From assembly GCA_937975585.1 (NCBI GenBank), contig CALJUC010000113.1:1-6127 (forward strand): 6,127 nt of DNA, written 5' to 3'. Position numbers and translations under genes: made by a program. The stretch is from an uncultured Moraxella sp. GTDB taxonomy: Bacteria > Pseudomonadota > Gammaproteobacteria > Pseudomonadales > Moraxellaceae. Within the stretch, counting starts at the first letter, position 1; each line of letters starts with the position of its first letter. A model generated the notes under the pieces. The model made no database searches. It saw only the letters and a list, made by a program, of their open reading frames with translations, and was not told the DNA's origin. Shown piece by piece: positions 1-6,112 of this stretch.

Positions 1-71
1 ATATAATGAAAGACTTTTTGATTAATTATTCCAATATAAAAAGTCAAGCATCAGTTTTTACTCTAGCGTTT

Positions 72-94
72 ATTGCAACCTTGGTTGTTTTTTT
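72..94 (+). terminator. Weak terminator-like hairpin upstream of degV
   Basis: A short inverted repeat (GCAAC, loop CTTG, GTTGT, with one G-U pair) is followed directly by seven T at 88-94. This could be a weak intrinsic terminator for a plus-strand gene ending before the window, but the stem is only about 5 bp and no upstream gene is visible. The rest of 1-142 is AT-rich. It holds an 8-bp inverted repeat (12-19 with 38-45) and no convincing promoter for degV; TTGCAA at 73-78 with TAGATT at 96-101 is the best and is poor. Confidence 0.2.
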
Positions 95-130
95 ATAGAT
101 TACATCGGTATTTGTTCCACTTGTTTTTTG

Positions 131-136
131 ATAAGG
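131..136 (+). promoter_or_regulatory. Ribosome binding site that sets the original degV start
   Basis: ATAAGG lies 6 bases before the ATG at 143. No comparable Shine-Dalgarno sequence precedes the ATG at 292, which sits inside the conserved domain. This supports 143 as the ancestral start of the broken degV gene. Confidence 0.55.
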
Positions 137-142
137 CCATAT

Positions 143-1014
143 ATGTCAAGGATTGTCCTAAGTACCTCATCATCAGGGATTGAGCATCTCAATATAGCTC
201 ATAATATCCAATTTATCCGGCTTCATGTACAAGTGAATAATGTCGATTTATTGATGGTAGAAACCTCACAGCCGACCGCCTAAGCCAAATCATGCTGACC
301 ACGCCAAGCACTCGCTCGAAGACCTCACCTGCTAGCCACGAAGAAGTCCGTGAACAATTGAATACGTTATACGAGCAAGGCTATCGCGATGTGTTTATCG
401 TGTGTATCTCATCGGTATTTAGCGATAGTTATCTGATTATCAGTCAGGTCGCCAAAGAATTTGCCGACCGTATGAATATCTATGTCTATGATACTAAGAT
501 GGCTAATTTAGGTGAAGGCGCACTTGCTTATGAAGCGGATGTGATGTTACACGAAGGCAAATCGTTTGATGAAATTGTTAGACGTTTAGACGTGATACGT
601 CACGGTAGTACGATACAATTTGCCGTGAACGATTTAAGCCATTTGATTAAAAATCAAAAGCTTTCGATGGCCGCCGGTTTTTTCGCTAATCTATTAGACA
701 TTAAGCCTATTTTGGAAATTAACCAGGCTGGCGAGGTGACGGTTGTCGAAAAAATTCGCCGCATTGAGAACTCGCTTGATTATATAGGTATCAATGTAAA
801 GAAAATGATGCAGCGGGCTAACTTTACCTATTTAATTAGCTGCGGTGATGACTTACTGGATCAGTACTTCATCGACCTCTTGGACACCAAATACAATATT
901 CGTGACTTACCTATCACGTATAGTTCAACGATTTCACTGGCTAACCACGGGGTACACACTGTGGGTATTGGCACATTTGTCAATGAGATTCCCAAGATAG
1001 CCCAATTTATCTGA
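143..1014 (+). pseudogene. DegV/FakB-family fatty-acid-binding protein, broken by a 1-base frameshift
   Basis: DegV (FakB-type) proteins bind a single fatty acid in a cleft between two domains. In Firmicutes they present it to the kinase FakA; their role in Moraxellaceae is less clear. The reading frame from ATG 143 gives MSRIVLSTSSSG and runs to NNVD at base 247, then goes out of phase and stops at 281-283. The -1 frame resumes exactly with FIDGRNLTADRLSQIM and continues to TGA at 1012-1014. Restoring one T in the TTT run at 247-249 gives a continuous protein of 290 residues, normal for the family. In that numbering the TTP-STRSKTSP segment lies at about 53-63, ISSVFSDSY at 89-97, FFANLLDIKPI at 180-190 and a C-terminal GVHTVGIG segment at about 270-277. 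Without the repair there are a 46-residue stub and a 240-residue piece from ATG 292 lacking the first beta-strand and most of the N-terminal lipid-binding domain. The gene may be dead, or the deletion may be an assembly error. No FakA kinase gene is adjacent. Confidence 0.85.
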
Positions 1015-1042
1015 TAACGAAAACCCTCTGAGTCGTGACCAT

Positions 1043-1076
1043 AAAAAAACCGAGCCTTATGTAAGCTCGGTTTTTT
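1043..1076. terminator. Bidirectional intrinsic terminator between degV and obgE
   Basis: AAAAAACCGAGC (1044-1055) pairs with GCTCGGTTTTTT (1065-1076), a 12-bp stem with a 9-base loop. The core is GC-rich, with a T run after the stem on the plus strand and an A run before it. It therefore terminates both the plus-strand degV transcript and the minus-strand obgE transcript, whose stop codons flank it. Confidence 0.9.
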
Positions 1077-1093
1077 GACCCGGGTTGACTTAA

Positions 1094-2311
1094 TTAAGGC
1101 GCATAGACCACTTCAACACCATCATCATCGTCGTCATCAAAGTCATCATCGTCATCGGCATTGAGCATACCTTCACGCTGTGCCTTACGCATAGCACGAT
1201 ATGCTTCACGCTGCTCTTCGGTATTGGCACGCACTTCGGCCTCTAAGCGCGCAAAGCGCTCACGCTGGGCTTCAGCAAAGTCTGGGTCTTGTTCCTCTTG
1301 CTCGCGTTCGCGCTCGATTTCATTCATCAGGTGCCAGACAACCGCATCGACACCCTCGCCCGTTAAGGTCGAAGTACGGAATACTTGCCCAGTCCAGCCC
1401 AATTCTGCCACGATATGGGTACATAGTTCATTTTGTTCTTCTTCTAATACTTGGTCGATTTTGTTTAAAATCAAAATCTGTGGCATACGCGCAAGCTCAG
1501 GTGAAAATGCCTCAAGCTCATTTAAGATGATTTGTGCGTTATGCACCGGATCACTACCATCAATCGGCTGTACATCCACCAAATGCAATAAGCGACGAGT
1601 ACGCGCCACGTGCTTAAGAAAACGAATACCCAAACCTGCGCCTTGTGAAGCACCTTCAATCAGACCTGGGATATCTGCCATCACAAATGAACGATGCTTA
1701 CCCACATCGACCACACCCAAGTTTGGCACCAAAGTAGTAAATGGATAGTTCGCGACTTTTGGGCGTGCTGCCGATACCTGACGAATAAAGGTCGATTTGC
1801 CTGCATTTGGCAAACCAATCAAACCCACATCTGCCACCACTTTTAGTTCAAGTTTGATTTGCTTTAATTCACCCGAAAAACCTGACGTCGCACGACGTGG
1901 TGCTTGGTTGGTTGAAGTTTTAAAGTGGGTGTTACCTTGACCACCATCGCCACCTTTGGCAATCAGTGCCGTCTGGCCTTTTGCTGTCAAATCCGCCAAC
2001 ACTTCTTCGGTATCAATATCAACGACTGTCGTACCAATAGGTACAGTCAAGTAGATATCATCCGCGCCTTTACCCGAGCAGTTTTTAGCGCCACCGTTTT
2101 CACCGCGCTTTGCCTCATAACGACGGGTAAAACGATAATCTACGAGTGTATTGGTGTTGTCATCGGCAATGACATACACATCGCCACCTTTACCACCGTC
2201 ACCGCCATCAGGGCCGCCCTTTGGCACATATTTTTCACGGCGAAAACTGACAATGCCATTACCGCCGTCGCCGGCTTTGACTGTGACTACTGCTTCATCG
2301 ATAAAACGCAT
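1094..2311 (-). CDS. obgE: Obg-family GTPase (ribosome assembly)
   Basis: Obg/CgtA is an essential GTPase that binds the 50S subunit late in assembly and links ribosome maturation to the stringent response. This protein has 405 residues, slightly longer than E. coli ObgE (390). The glycine-rich Obg domain covers about 1-159, with GDGG, GGDGGKGG and GGDGGQGN stretches. The G domain follows: G1 GLPNAGKST at 166-174, G2 around YPFTT at 189-193, G3 DIPG at 213-216, G4 NKID at 283-286, and G5 around TSTLTGEG at 313-320. The C-terminal part is charged and helical (about 330-380), ending in an aspartate block (five D, F, six D at 386-397) and then GVEVVYAP. The ATG at 2311 is preceded by AAGAGG at 8 bases spacing, and the protein start MRFIDEAVVTVKAGDGGNG is the canonical Obg N-terminus. 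The gene stands alone between its own promoter and a terminator. It is not next to rplU-rpmA, its usual neighbours in many bacteria. Confidence 0.97.
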   Translation of the reverse strand: MRFIDEAVVTVKAGDGGNGIVSFRREKYVPKGGPDGGDGGKGGDVYVIADDNTNTLVDYRFTRRYEAKRGENGGAKNCSGKGADDIYLTVPIGTTVVDIDTEEVLADLTAKGQTALIAKGGDGGQGNTHFKTSTNQAPRRATSGFSGELKQIKLELKVVADVGLIGLPNAGKSTFIRQVSAARPKVANYPFTTLVPNLGVVDVGKHRSFVMADIPGLIEGASQGAGLGIRFLKHVARTRRLLHLVDVQPIDGSDPVHNAQIILNELEAFSPELARMPQILILNKIDQVLEEEQNELCTHIVAELGWTGQVFRTSTLTGEGVDAVVWHLMNEIEREREQEEQDPDFAEAQRERFARLEAEVRANTEEQREAYRAMRKAQREGMLNADDDDDFDDDDDDGVEVVYAP

Positions 2312-2387
2312 TGGGTTTGCCTCTTGTAAAATATTGCTGACACAAGTACCGTCAGTGAAAAATGCATAAAAATTTAGTGAACTAAGT

Positions 2388-2396
2388 ATTATAACA
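2388..2396 (-). promoter_or_regulatory. Extended -10 promoter of obgE
   Basis: On the minus strand the sequence reads TGTTATAAT, a perfect TATAAT -10 with the TGn extension. No good -35 hexamer lies 16-18 bases upstream, but that stretch is A/T-rich, consistent with an extended -10 promoter that does not need a -35. It implies transcription start near 2381 and a leader of about 70 bases. That leader can form a small hairpin (CTGAC with GTCAG, 2337-2355). Confidence 0.65.
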
Positions 2397-2460
2397 AAAA
2401 TTTCATTATTTTTTTATACTAATATTATTACCTATCTTCTTACTATGAAATTTGATAATA

Positions 2461-2492
2461 AAAAAAGACAGCCTCATTGGACTGTCTTTTTT
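2461..2492 (-). terminator. Intrinsic terminator of the GAPDH gene
   Basis: AAAAAAGACAG (2461-2471) pairs with CTGTCTTTTTT (2482-2492) in an 11-bp stem with a 10-base loop. It lies 16 bases past the GAPDH stop codon, and on the minus strand the stem ends in a T run. The symmetric A/T flanks could also stop plus-strand transcription. Confidence 0.88.
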
Positions 2493-2508
2493 GCTAACAC
2501 ATTCGTAA

Positions 2509-3861
2509 CTAACTGTTGGTTGCCATCGTTTCTGCAACGCGAATGACTTGGGTGCTGTATCCCATCTCGTTGTCGTACCATAGGTACATAACGGCACGGT
2601 TTTCGGTCGCTAAGGTTGATTGTGCATCAAAGATTGCCACTTTTTCACAGCCAACAAAGTCAGTTGATACCGCTTCTGGTGAATCTGAGTAAGCGATTTG
2701 TTCTTGCCATTGCTCAGTTTCGGTCGCTTGTTTGATGAACGCGTTGATGTCTTCAGCTGAGCCGACAGCTTTTTTGAAGTTTAGGTTCAAAATCGCCAAG
2801 CTTACGTTAGGCGTTGGTACGCGTACTGAGCTACCAGACAATTTACCTTTTAATTCTGGAATCGCTTTGCTCACGGCTTTAGCAGCACCGGTGCTAGTCA
2901 TTACCATGTTAAGCGGTGCGGCACGACCACGACGGTCTGCTTTGTGGTGGTTGTCTACCAAGTTTTGGTCATTGGTAAAGGCATGGATGGTTTCCATGTG
3001 GCCGTTTTCGATACCATACTGGTCGTTTAATAATTTTAGTGTTGGGGTAATCGCATTGGTAGTACAGCTTGCAGCTGATACGATGGTATCTGTACCAATC
3101 GTATCATCGTTTACACCCCAAACGATGTTTTTCACATCACCTGATGCTGGTGCGGTCAATAGCACTTTTTTAGCACCTTTTGATTGTAGGTGCTTGCCAA
3201 GACCGGCATCGTCTTTCCATTTACCTGTGTTGTCAATGATTAACGCATTGTCGATACCATAGGCGGTGTAATCAACTTCGCTTGGGTCAGCCGCATAGAT
3301 AACTTGGATAAAACGACCATTGACGATGATGCCTTTGTTTGCTTCGTCAACTTGTACTGAACCGTCGAACCAACCATGCACACTATCACGCTCAAGCAAT
3401 GAGGCACGTTTTGCCAAGTCACCGTCACCGGCAGGACGCACCACAATTGCGCGTAACTGTAAGCCTGTGCTTGATGCGGGACGACTCATTAATAAGCGAG
3501 CCAAGATACGACCGATACGACCAAAGCCATACAAGACCACATCTGTTGCTGGCACTTCGGCGCCATTGTTAAAGGCATCAGCTTGTTTGCCCGCTTTTAC
3601 CGCTTGACCTAGGTCGATGCTGGTGCTTTTTAGGCCTTTTTCGACCAAAGCTTGTGCTAAGGCCAAGCTTGCTGCCACATCAACACCATATTGGTCATGG
3701 AAACCCAAAACTTTGGCAACGTTTAATGGCAAACGCTCACCAAAAAAACGTACCGCAACATCTTGACCAGCAAGTGTGTTTAACGCGACCAATAGATTGG
3801 TTGCTGTGATTTCTTGATTTTTACGGTTTGACAGATGGGCTTGATGTAAATCAGCAGACAT
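2509..3861 (-). CDS. Glyceraldehyde-3-phosphate dehydrogenase, long form with N-terminal extension
   Basis: GAPDH converts glyceraldehyde 3-phosphate, phosphate and NAD(P)+ to 1,3-bisphosphoglycerate in glycolysis, or the reverse in gluconeogenesis. The protein is 450 residues from the chosen start, about 110 longer than classic GapA (about 330). It resembles the long class found in Pseudomonas (PA3001 type) and Acinetobacter. Numbered from this start: N-terminal extension about 1-105; Rossmann motif GFGRIGR at 112-118; NTGKW at about 211-215; the active-site block SCTTN at 265-269 with catalytic Cys266; HAFTNDQ with His293; the SSVRVPTPN region around 344-352; and WYDNEMGYS at 428-436. The frame stays open upstream to a TTG at 3903. 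The ATG at 3861 is preferred because AAAGG lies 7 bases before it and the upstream 14 residues (MAVFFPLTYVKGKT) fall in the terminator-proximal leader. Cofactor preference cannot be read with confidence: the usual Asp after the second strand is replaced in AIVVRP. In Moraxellaceae, many of which lack upper glycolysis, a gluconeogenic role is plausible (inference). Confidence 0.94.
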   Translation of the reverse strand: MSADLHQAHLSNRKNQEITATNLLVALNTLAGQDVAVRFFGERLPLNVAKVLGFHDQYGVDVAASLALAQALVEKGLKSTSIDLGQAVKAGKQADAFNNGAEVPATDVVLYGFGRIGRILARLLMSRPASSTGLQLRAIVVRPAGDGDLAKRASLLERDSVHGWFDGSVQVDEANKGIIVNGRFIQVIYAADPSEVDYTAYGIDNALIIDNTGKWKDDAGLGKHLQSKGAKKVLLTAPASGDVKNIVWGVNDDTIGTDTIVSAASCTTNAITPTLKLLNDQYGIENGHMETIHAFTNDQNLVDNHHKADRRGRAAPLNMVMTSTGAAKAVSKAIPELKGKLSGSSVRVPTPNVSLAILNLNFKKAVGSAEDINAFIKQATETEQWQEQIAYSDSPEAVSTDFVGCEKVAIFDAQSTLATENRAVMYLWYDNEMGYSTQVIRVAETMATNS

Positions 3862-3868
3862 AGTTTTA

Positions 3869-3873
3869 CCTTT
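3869..3873 (-). promoter_or_regulatory. Ribosome binding site deciding the GAPDH start
   Basis: AAAGG on the minus strand lies 7 bases before the ATG at 3861. This favours a start there over the in-frame TTG at 3903. Confidence 0.65.
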
Positions 3874-3908
3874 AACGTAAGTGAGGGGAAAAAAGACAGC
3901 CAAAAAAT

Positions 3909-3941
3909 AAACGCCTAAATTGTAAGATAATTTAGGCGTTT
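3909..3941 (-). terminator. Intrinsic terminator of the lipocalin gene
   Basis: AAACGCCTAAATT (3909-3921) and AATTTAGGCGTTT (3929-3941) form a perfect 13-bp stem with a 7-base loop. It is followed on the minus strand by a TTATTTTTT tract. It lies about 55 bases past the lipocalin stop and just before the GAPDH leader. Its perfect symmetry may let it act on the plus strand too, although no plus-strand gene ends here. Confidence 0.85.
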
Positions 3942-3947
3942 TGGCAA
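3919..3947 (-). promoter_or_regulatory. Candidate promoter of the GAPDH gene, overlapping the terminator hairpin
   Basis: On the minus strand TTGCCA (3942-3947, 5 of 6 to TTGACA) and TACAAT (3919-3924, 5 of 6 to TATAAT) are separated by exactly 17 bases. Transcription would start near 3912, giving a leader of about 50 bases. The -10 and spacer lie inside the lipocalin terminator stem-loop. A second -35-like TTGACA at 3966-3971 has only a poor -10 partner. Confidence 0.5.
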
Positions 3948-3996
3948 TTTAAATGCACCAAAATGTGTCAAAAGGGTCAATCAAACCCCTTAGCAT

Positions 3997-4599
3997 TTAG
4001 CGAATCGTTTGTGTTGTACGTTGAAACTCGGTCAAATTATAGCCTTGATTTTTTGCGGTTTGTAATAAACGATTATAAGTTGCCTCATCCATGGTTGGGG
4101 TACGCGAAAGAATCCACAAATATTTGTTATTTGGCGTACCAACCAAGGCGTGTTGATAATTATTATCAAGGTCTAATATCCAATAGTCGGCTTTGGCAAA
4201 TGGCACCCAACGCAAGCCGTCTGGCAAGAAAGTGACGTTGAGTTTGCTACCAGATTCGCCATTTTTGGTCGCTTCGCCAATACTTTGCATCGGTTTGCCG
4301 TCTTTACCGATACATTGATTATTGACTTCGACCGCACCAGTTGGTTTTAAGGTATAAGTTGCTGTCACGTCACTGGCGCAATTACGCTGAAAATACATCG
4401 GCAAACGGCCAATTTCGTACCATTTGCCCGCATAACGCATCAGATCAACACTGGCGACCGCTTGTGGCGTTCCTGTACCGGTTTGTTTAGCAGCCGATAA
4501 ACTGGCACACGCGGTTAAAGCCAATGCGCCACCCATGACACCGGCCAACATTAAGGTTTTTGGTTTTAGTAAGGCTTTTTTTACATTTAACGATGACAT
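3997..4599 (-). CDS. blc: Bacterial lipocalin lipoprotein (Blc type)
   Basis: Blc-type lipocalins are outer-membrane-anchored beta-barrel proteins thought to bind or store lipids or lysophospholipids during envelope stress. The protein has 200 residues. An N-terminal signal (basic KK/K residues, then a hydrophobic stretch LMLAGVMGGALALTA) ends in the lipobox LTAC with Cys31. Ala32 at position +2, rather than Asp, predicts sorting to the outer membrane. The lipocalin core starts with the signature GKWYEI at 58-63 (GKWYEIGRLPMYFQRNC), continues with DYWILDLD at 138-145 and YLWILSRTP at 160-168, and ends with a C-terminal helix of the Blc pattern. The ATG at 4599 is preceded by AGGAG at 9 bases spacing. 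The gene lies 145 bases downstream of the MutT-ThiE fusion on the same strand, with no clear terminator between them. Read-through from that gene is therefore possible, although the spacing argues for a separate promoter. Confidence 0.93.
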   Translation of the reverse strand: MSSLNVKKALLKPKTLMLAGVMGGALALTACASLSAAKQTGTGTPQAVASVDLMRYAGKWYEIGRLPMYFQRNCASDVTATYTLKPTGAVEVNNQCIGKDGKPMQSIGEATKNGESGSKLNVTFLPDGLRWVPFAKADYWILDLDNNYQHALVGTPNNKYLWILSRTPTMDEATYNRLLQTAKNQGYNLTEFQRTTQTIR

Positions 4600-4664
4600 A
4601 ACGATAGTCTCCTACAACAATACGCTTTTAATTTTTTATATAAATGCTTTGACTGCTTTTAATA

Positions 4665-4693
4665 TCTGTAGTTTACGCATAAACCTTAGTCAA
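4665..4693 (-). promoter_or_regulatory. Possible lipocalin promoter with a palindrome in the spacer
   Basis: On the minus strand TTGACT (4688-4693, 5 of 6) has a weak partner TACAGA (4665-4670, 3 of 6) at 17 bases. The spacer contains the inverted repeat GTTTA-CGCA-TAAAC (4671-4684), which could be an operator. The poor -10 makes this uncertain; other AT-rich -10-like stretches such as TATATAAA (4637-4644 region) exist closer to the gene. Confidence 0.25.
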
Positions 4694-4744
4694 TTTGTAT
4701 CATATTCGCGTAAGTTTTTGTTAGGTAGATTCAAAAATCCACGA

Positions 4745-5782
4745 TTAAATACTTACCGGCGTCATTTGCGCCAATAGACGAATTCCGGCAATACCACTCG
4801 CCCCATAGGCTTGCGCGGTAGCCAATTCTGTCAAACCAACACCGCCTAAGGCGTAAATTGGTACATCGCTAATCGCAGCAAGTTCGCCAAATGTTTGCCA
4901 GCCCATACCTTGGGCTTCGGGATGTGTCGGGGTTGGCAATATTGGTGATAAGAACCCACCCATCACGGTATGACTTTTTGCGAATTGATTTAATGTTTCT
5001 AGGCTTTGTTCATCATGACAACTGGCAAAATATCGCCATTGTGTTGGCAGTTGCTCAACATCCAAGCCAACCAATTCACTATTATTAAGGTGTACGATGG
5101 CATCTTGAGCGATTGATGGGTGGTGCAAAACCGTCTGATATTGCACGATTGGTGTGATATCCGCTCGTTGATTGAGGATTTGTTTGATTAAGAAAGCGGC
5201 TTGCGTTACATCAGATTGGGGACGGATATAAAAGCCAGCACCGTGCGGCAATTTTTTATCATAATGGTCAAGCCAAGTTTGCGCGTTGGCAAATGTGTCC
5301 AAGGCTTGCGAAATAAAAATCATGTTTTGCATACTGAGCCAGTCCACAATACGCGCATTGGCATCGGGTAACCGATAGCAATTGGCTAACAAATCATCTT
5401 TACTCGCCCAAGTAATGCGTTGACCCTCTAACCCCTGCCCATATTGCAATGCGTCAAACTGCGCATTATCAAGTGTTACCCGAAAAATATGCAGTGCCAC
5501 GCACTTATCAGTATAGTCATGACGACTCACGCCCAATTTAACCGTTTGATTTTGTGTGATATCGCAGCCAATTTCTTCCGCAACTTCACGGACTAAAGCT
5601 TGGTGGGGTGTTTCATGAACATCGATTTTGCCACCAACAAATTCGTAGCGGTCGCCTTGGTGTTGATGGGCTTGGCGATAACCCAATAAAAAAACTGGCT
5701 GTCCGGCATCATTGATATAGTCGATGATGGCAACCGCCACATTCACGACTTTTGCGGCTGTAGACACGGTGTTATTTGGCAT
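4745..5782 (-). CDS. Nudix hydrolase (MutT) fused to a ThiE/TenI-like domain
   Basis: The N-terminal Nudix half probably cleans the nucleotide pool (8-oxo-dGTP to 8-oxo-dGMP, as in MutT). The C-terminal half has the fold signature of thiamine-phosphate synthase/TenI. The protein is 345 residues from the chosen start. The Nudix box is complete: Gly51, Glu57, then REVAEEIG at 65-72, fitting GX5EX7REUXEEXGU. The second domain (about 150-345) shows the ThiE/TenI pattern with ASCHDE near 253-258, SPILPTPTHP near 279-288, YALGG at 310-314 and a GASGIAGIR end. Known ThiE catalytic lysines appear absent: the QLRxK-type motif reads YIRPQ (185-189) and the TxTK-type motif reads TPTHP. TMP synthase activity is therefore doubtful. 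The same fusion architecture occurs in other gammaproteobacteria such as Pseudomonas. The in-frame ATG at 5788 is an alternative start, but only the ATG at 5782 has proper spacing from TGGGT. The gene is divergent from hemP. Confidence 0.93.
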   Translation of the reverse strand: MPNNTVSTAAKVVNVAVAIIDYINDAGQPVFLLGYRQAHQHQGDRYEFVGGKIDVHETPHQALVREVAEEIGCDITQNQTVKLGVSRHDYTDKCVALHIFRVTLDNAQFDALQYGQGLEGQRITWASKDDLLANCYRLPDANARIVDWLSMQNMIFISQALDTFANAQTWLDHYDKKLPHGAGFYIRPQSDVTQAAFLIKQILNQRADITPIVQYQTVLHHPSIAQDAIVHLNNSELVGLDVEQLPTQWRYFASCHDEQSLETLNQFAKSHTVMGGFLSPILPTPTHPEAQGMGWQTFGELAAISDVPIYALGGVGLTELATAQAYGASGIAGIRLLAQMTPVSI

Positions 5783-5790
5783 TATCATTT

Positions 5791-5795
5791 ACCCA
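5791..5795 (-). promoter_or_regulatory. Ribosome binding site deciding the MutT-ThiE start
   Basis: TGGGT on the minus strand ends 9 bases before the ATG at 5782 but only 3 bases before the ATG at 5788. Normal Shine-Dalgarno spacing therefore favours the second ATG, with the protein starting MPNNTVSTAAK. Confidence 0.45.
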
Positions 5796-5809
5796 TTGTA
5801 AAAATTGCC

Positions 5810-5815
5810 ATTATA
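5810..5815 (-). promoter_or_regulatory. -10 element of the MutT-ThiE gene
   Basis: A perfect TATAAT on the minus strand lies 22 bases before the ATG at 5788. No good -35 is found at 16-18 bases, so only the -10 is called. It predicts a short leader of about 15-22 bases. Confidence 0.5.
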
Positions 5816-5894
5816 AAGCAGATACTTCGTTCGGCTGATAAATTTGTTGGTGTCATTCTCGCAAATTTTTTCGTCGGTTTTGTTGGCTTTATTC

Positions 5895-5923
5895 TTGACT
5901 TGGACTTAAATTTAAATGATAAT
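5895..5923 (+). promoter_or_regulatory. Promoter of hemP
   Basis: TTGACT (5895-5900, 5 of 6 to consensus) and GATAAT (5918-5923, 5 of 6) are spaced by exactly 17 bases. Transcription would start near 5930, giving a leader of about 60 bases. The -10 is inside the Fur box, so bound Fur would block RNA polymerase. Confidence 0.75.
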
Positions 5924-5931
5924 CATTATCA
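5912..5931 (+). promoter_or_regulatory. Fur box (iron-responsive operator)
   Basis: Bases 5912-5930 match 16 of 19 positions of the consensus GATAATGATAATCATTATC; all mismatches are in the first three bases. Within it TGATAAT-C-ATTATCA (5917-5931) is a perfect 7-1-7 inverted repeat, the classic Fur pattern. It overlaps the hemP -10, predicting repression by Fe-Fur and expression under iron limitation. Confidence 0.9.
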
Positions 5932-5989
5932 ATTAAAAAGTTTGGTCTTTGATTTTTTACTTCCCAAATAATTGATAAAGGAAATCGCC

Positions 5990-6112
5990 ATGTATCATTT
6001 GCTAAATCGTGCATTAAACCACTCTATCGCGACGTTGCCAACGCTACAATCACAGCACTTGTTTGCGTTATCCAAAGAAATCCGTATCCAACATGAGGGC
6101 GAAGAATATCGC
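5990..6112 (+). CDS. hemP: Hemin uptake protein HemP, 5' part only
   Basis: HemP is a small protein (usually about 40-80 residues) found with heme-uptake genes and induced by iron starvation. In some bacteria it is needed for expression of heme-uptake genes. The ATG at 5990 has AAAGGA (5977-5982) at 7 bases spacing. The 41 genuine residues run from MYHLLNRALN to KEIRIQHEGEEYR. The end matches the start of the conserved HemP core (I-x-H-x-G-x-x-Y-R), which normally continues as LRLTRxGKLILTK. The frame stays open to the window end, but the last five codons (RSEER) are encoded by adapter sequence, not genome. The true gene is cut at the contig end, and downstream neighbours (often a TonB-dependent heme receptor) are not visible. 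The upstream Fur-box promoter fits the identification. Confidence 0.88.

Noticed and set aside
19..47. TTGACT on the minus strand (42-47) as a divergent promoter leaving the left edge
   Set aside because: No acceptable -10 hexamer lies 16-18 bases away, and no gene is visible in that direction.
242..256. Programmed -1 ribosomal frameshifting in degV
   Set aside because: No in-phase X XXY YYZ heptamer and no obvious downstream stem-loop; a single lost T explains the data more simply.
1161..1748. 195-residue plus-strand open frame opposite obgE, along with 1201-1530, 1925-2329 and 2151-2369
   Set aside because: These lie antisense to a clearly conserved GTPase. Their translations are rich in Ser, Arg and Cys or otherwise low in complexity, with no recognisable domain.
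2732..3607. Plus-strand open frames antisense to GAPDH (2732-3262, 3320-3607, 3339-3572) and minus frames 2406-2597 and 3240-3446
   Set aside because: They are shadows of the GAPDH gene, with no protein family match that I recognise and no supporting ribosome binding sites.
3963..5088. Plus-strand frames at 3963-4235, 4535-4777 and 4891-5088
   Set aside because: They are antisense to the lipocalin and MutT-ThiE genes or overlap their ends, and show no domain features.
5778..5796. AATGATAAT at the MutT-ThiE start resembling half of a Fur box
   Set aside because: Only 11 of 19 consensus positions match and there is no second arm. The similarity comes mainly from the two adjacent ATG codons.
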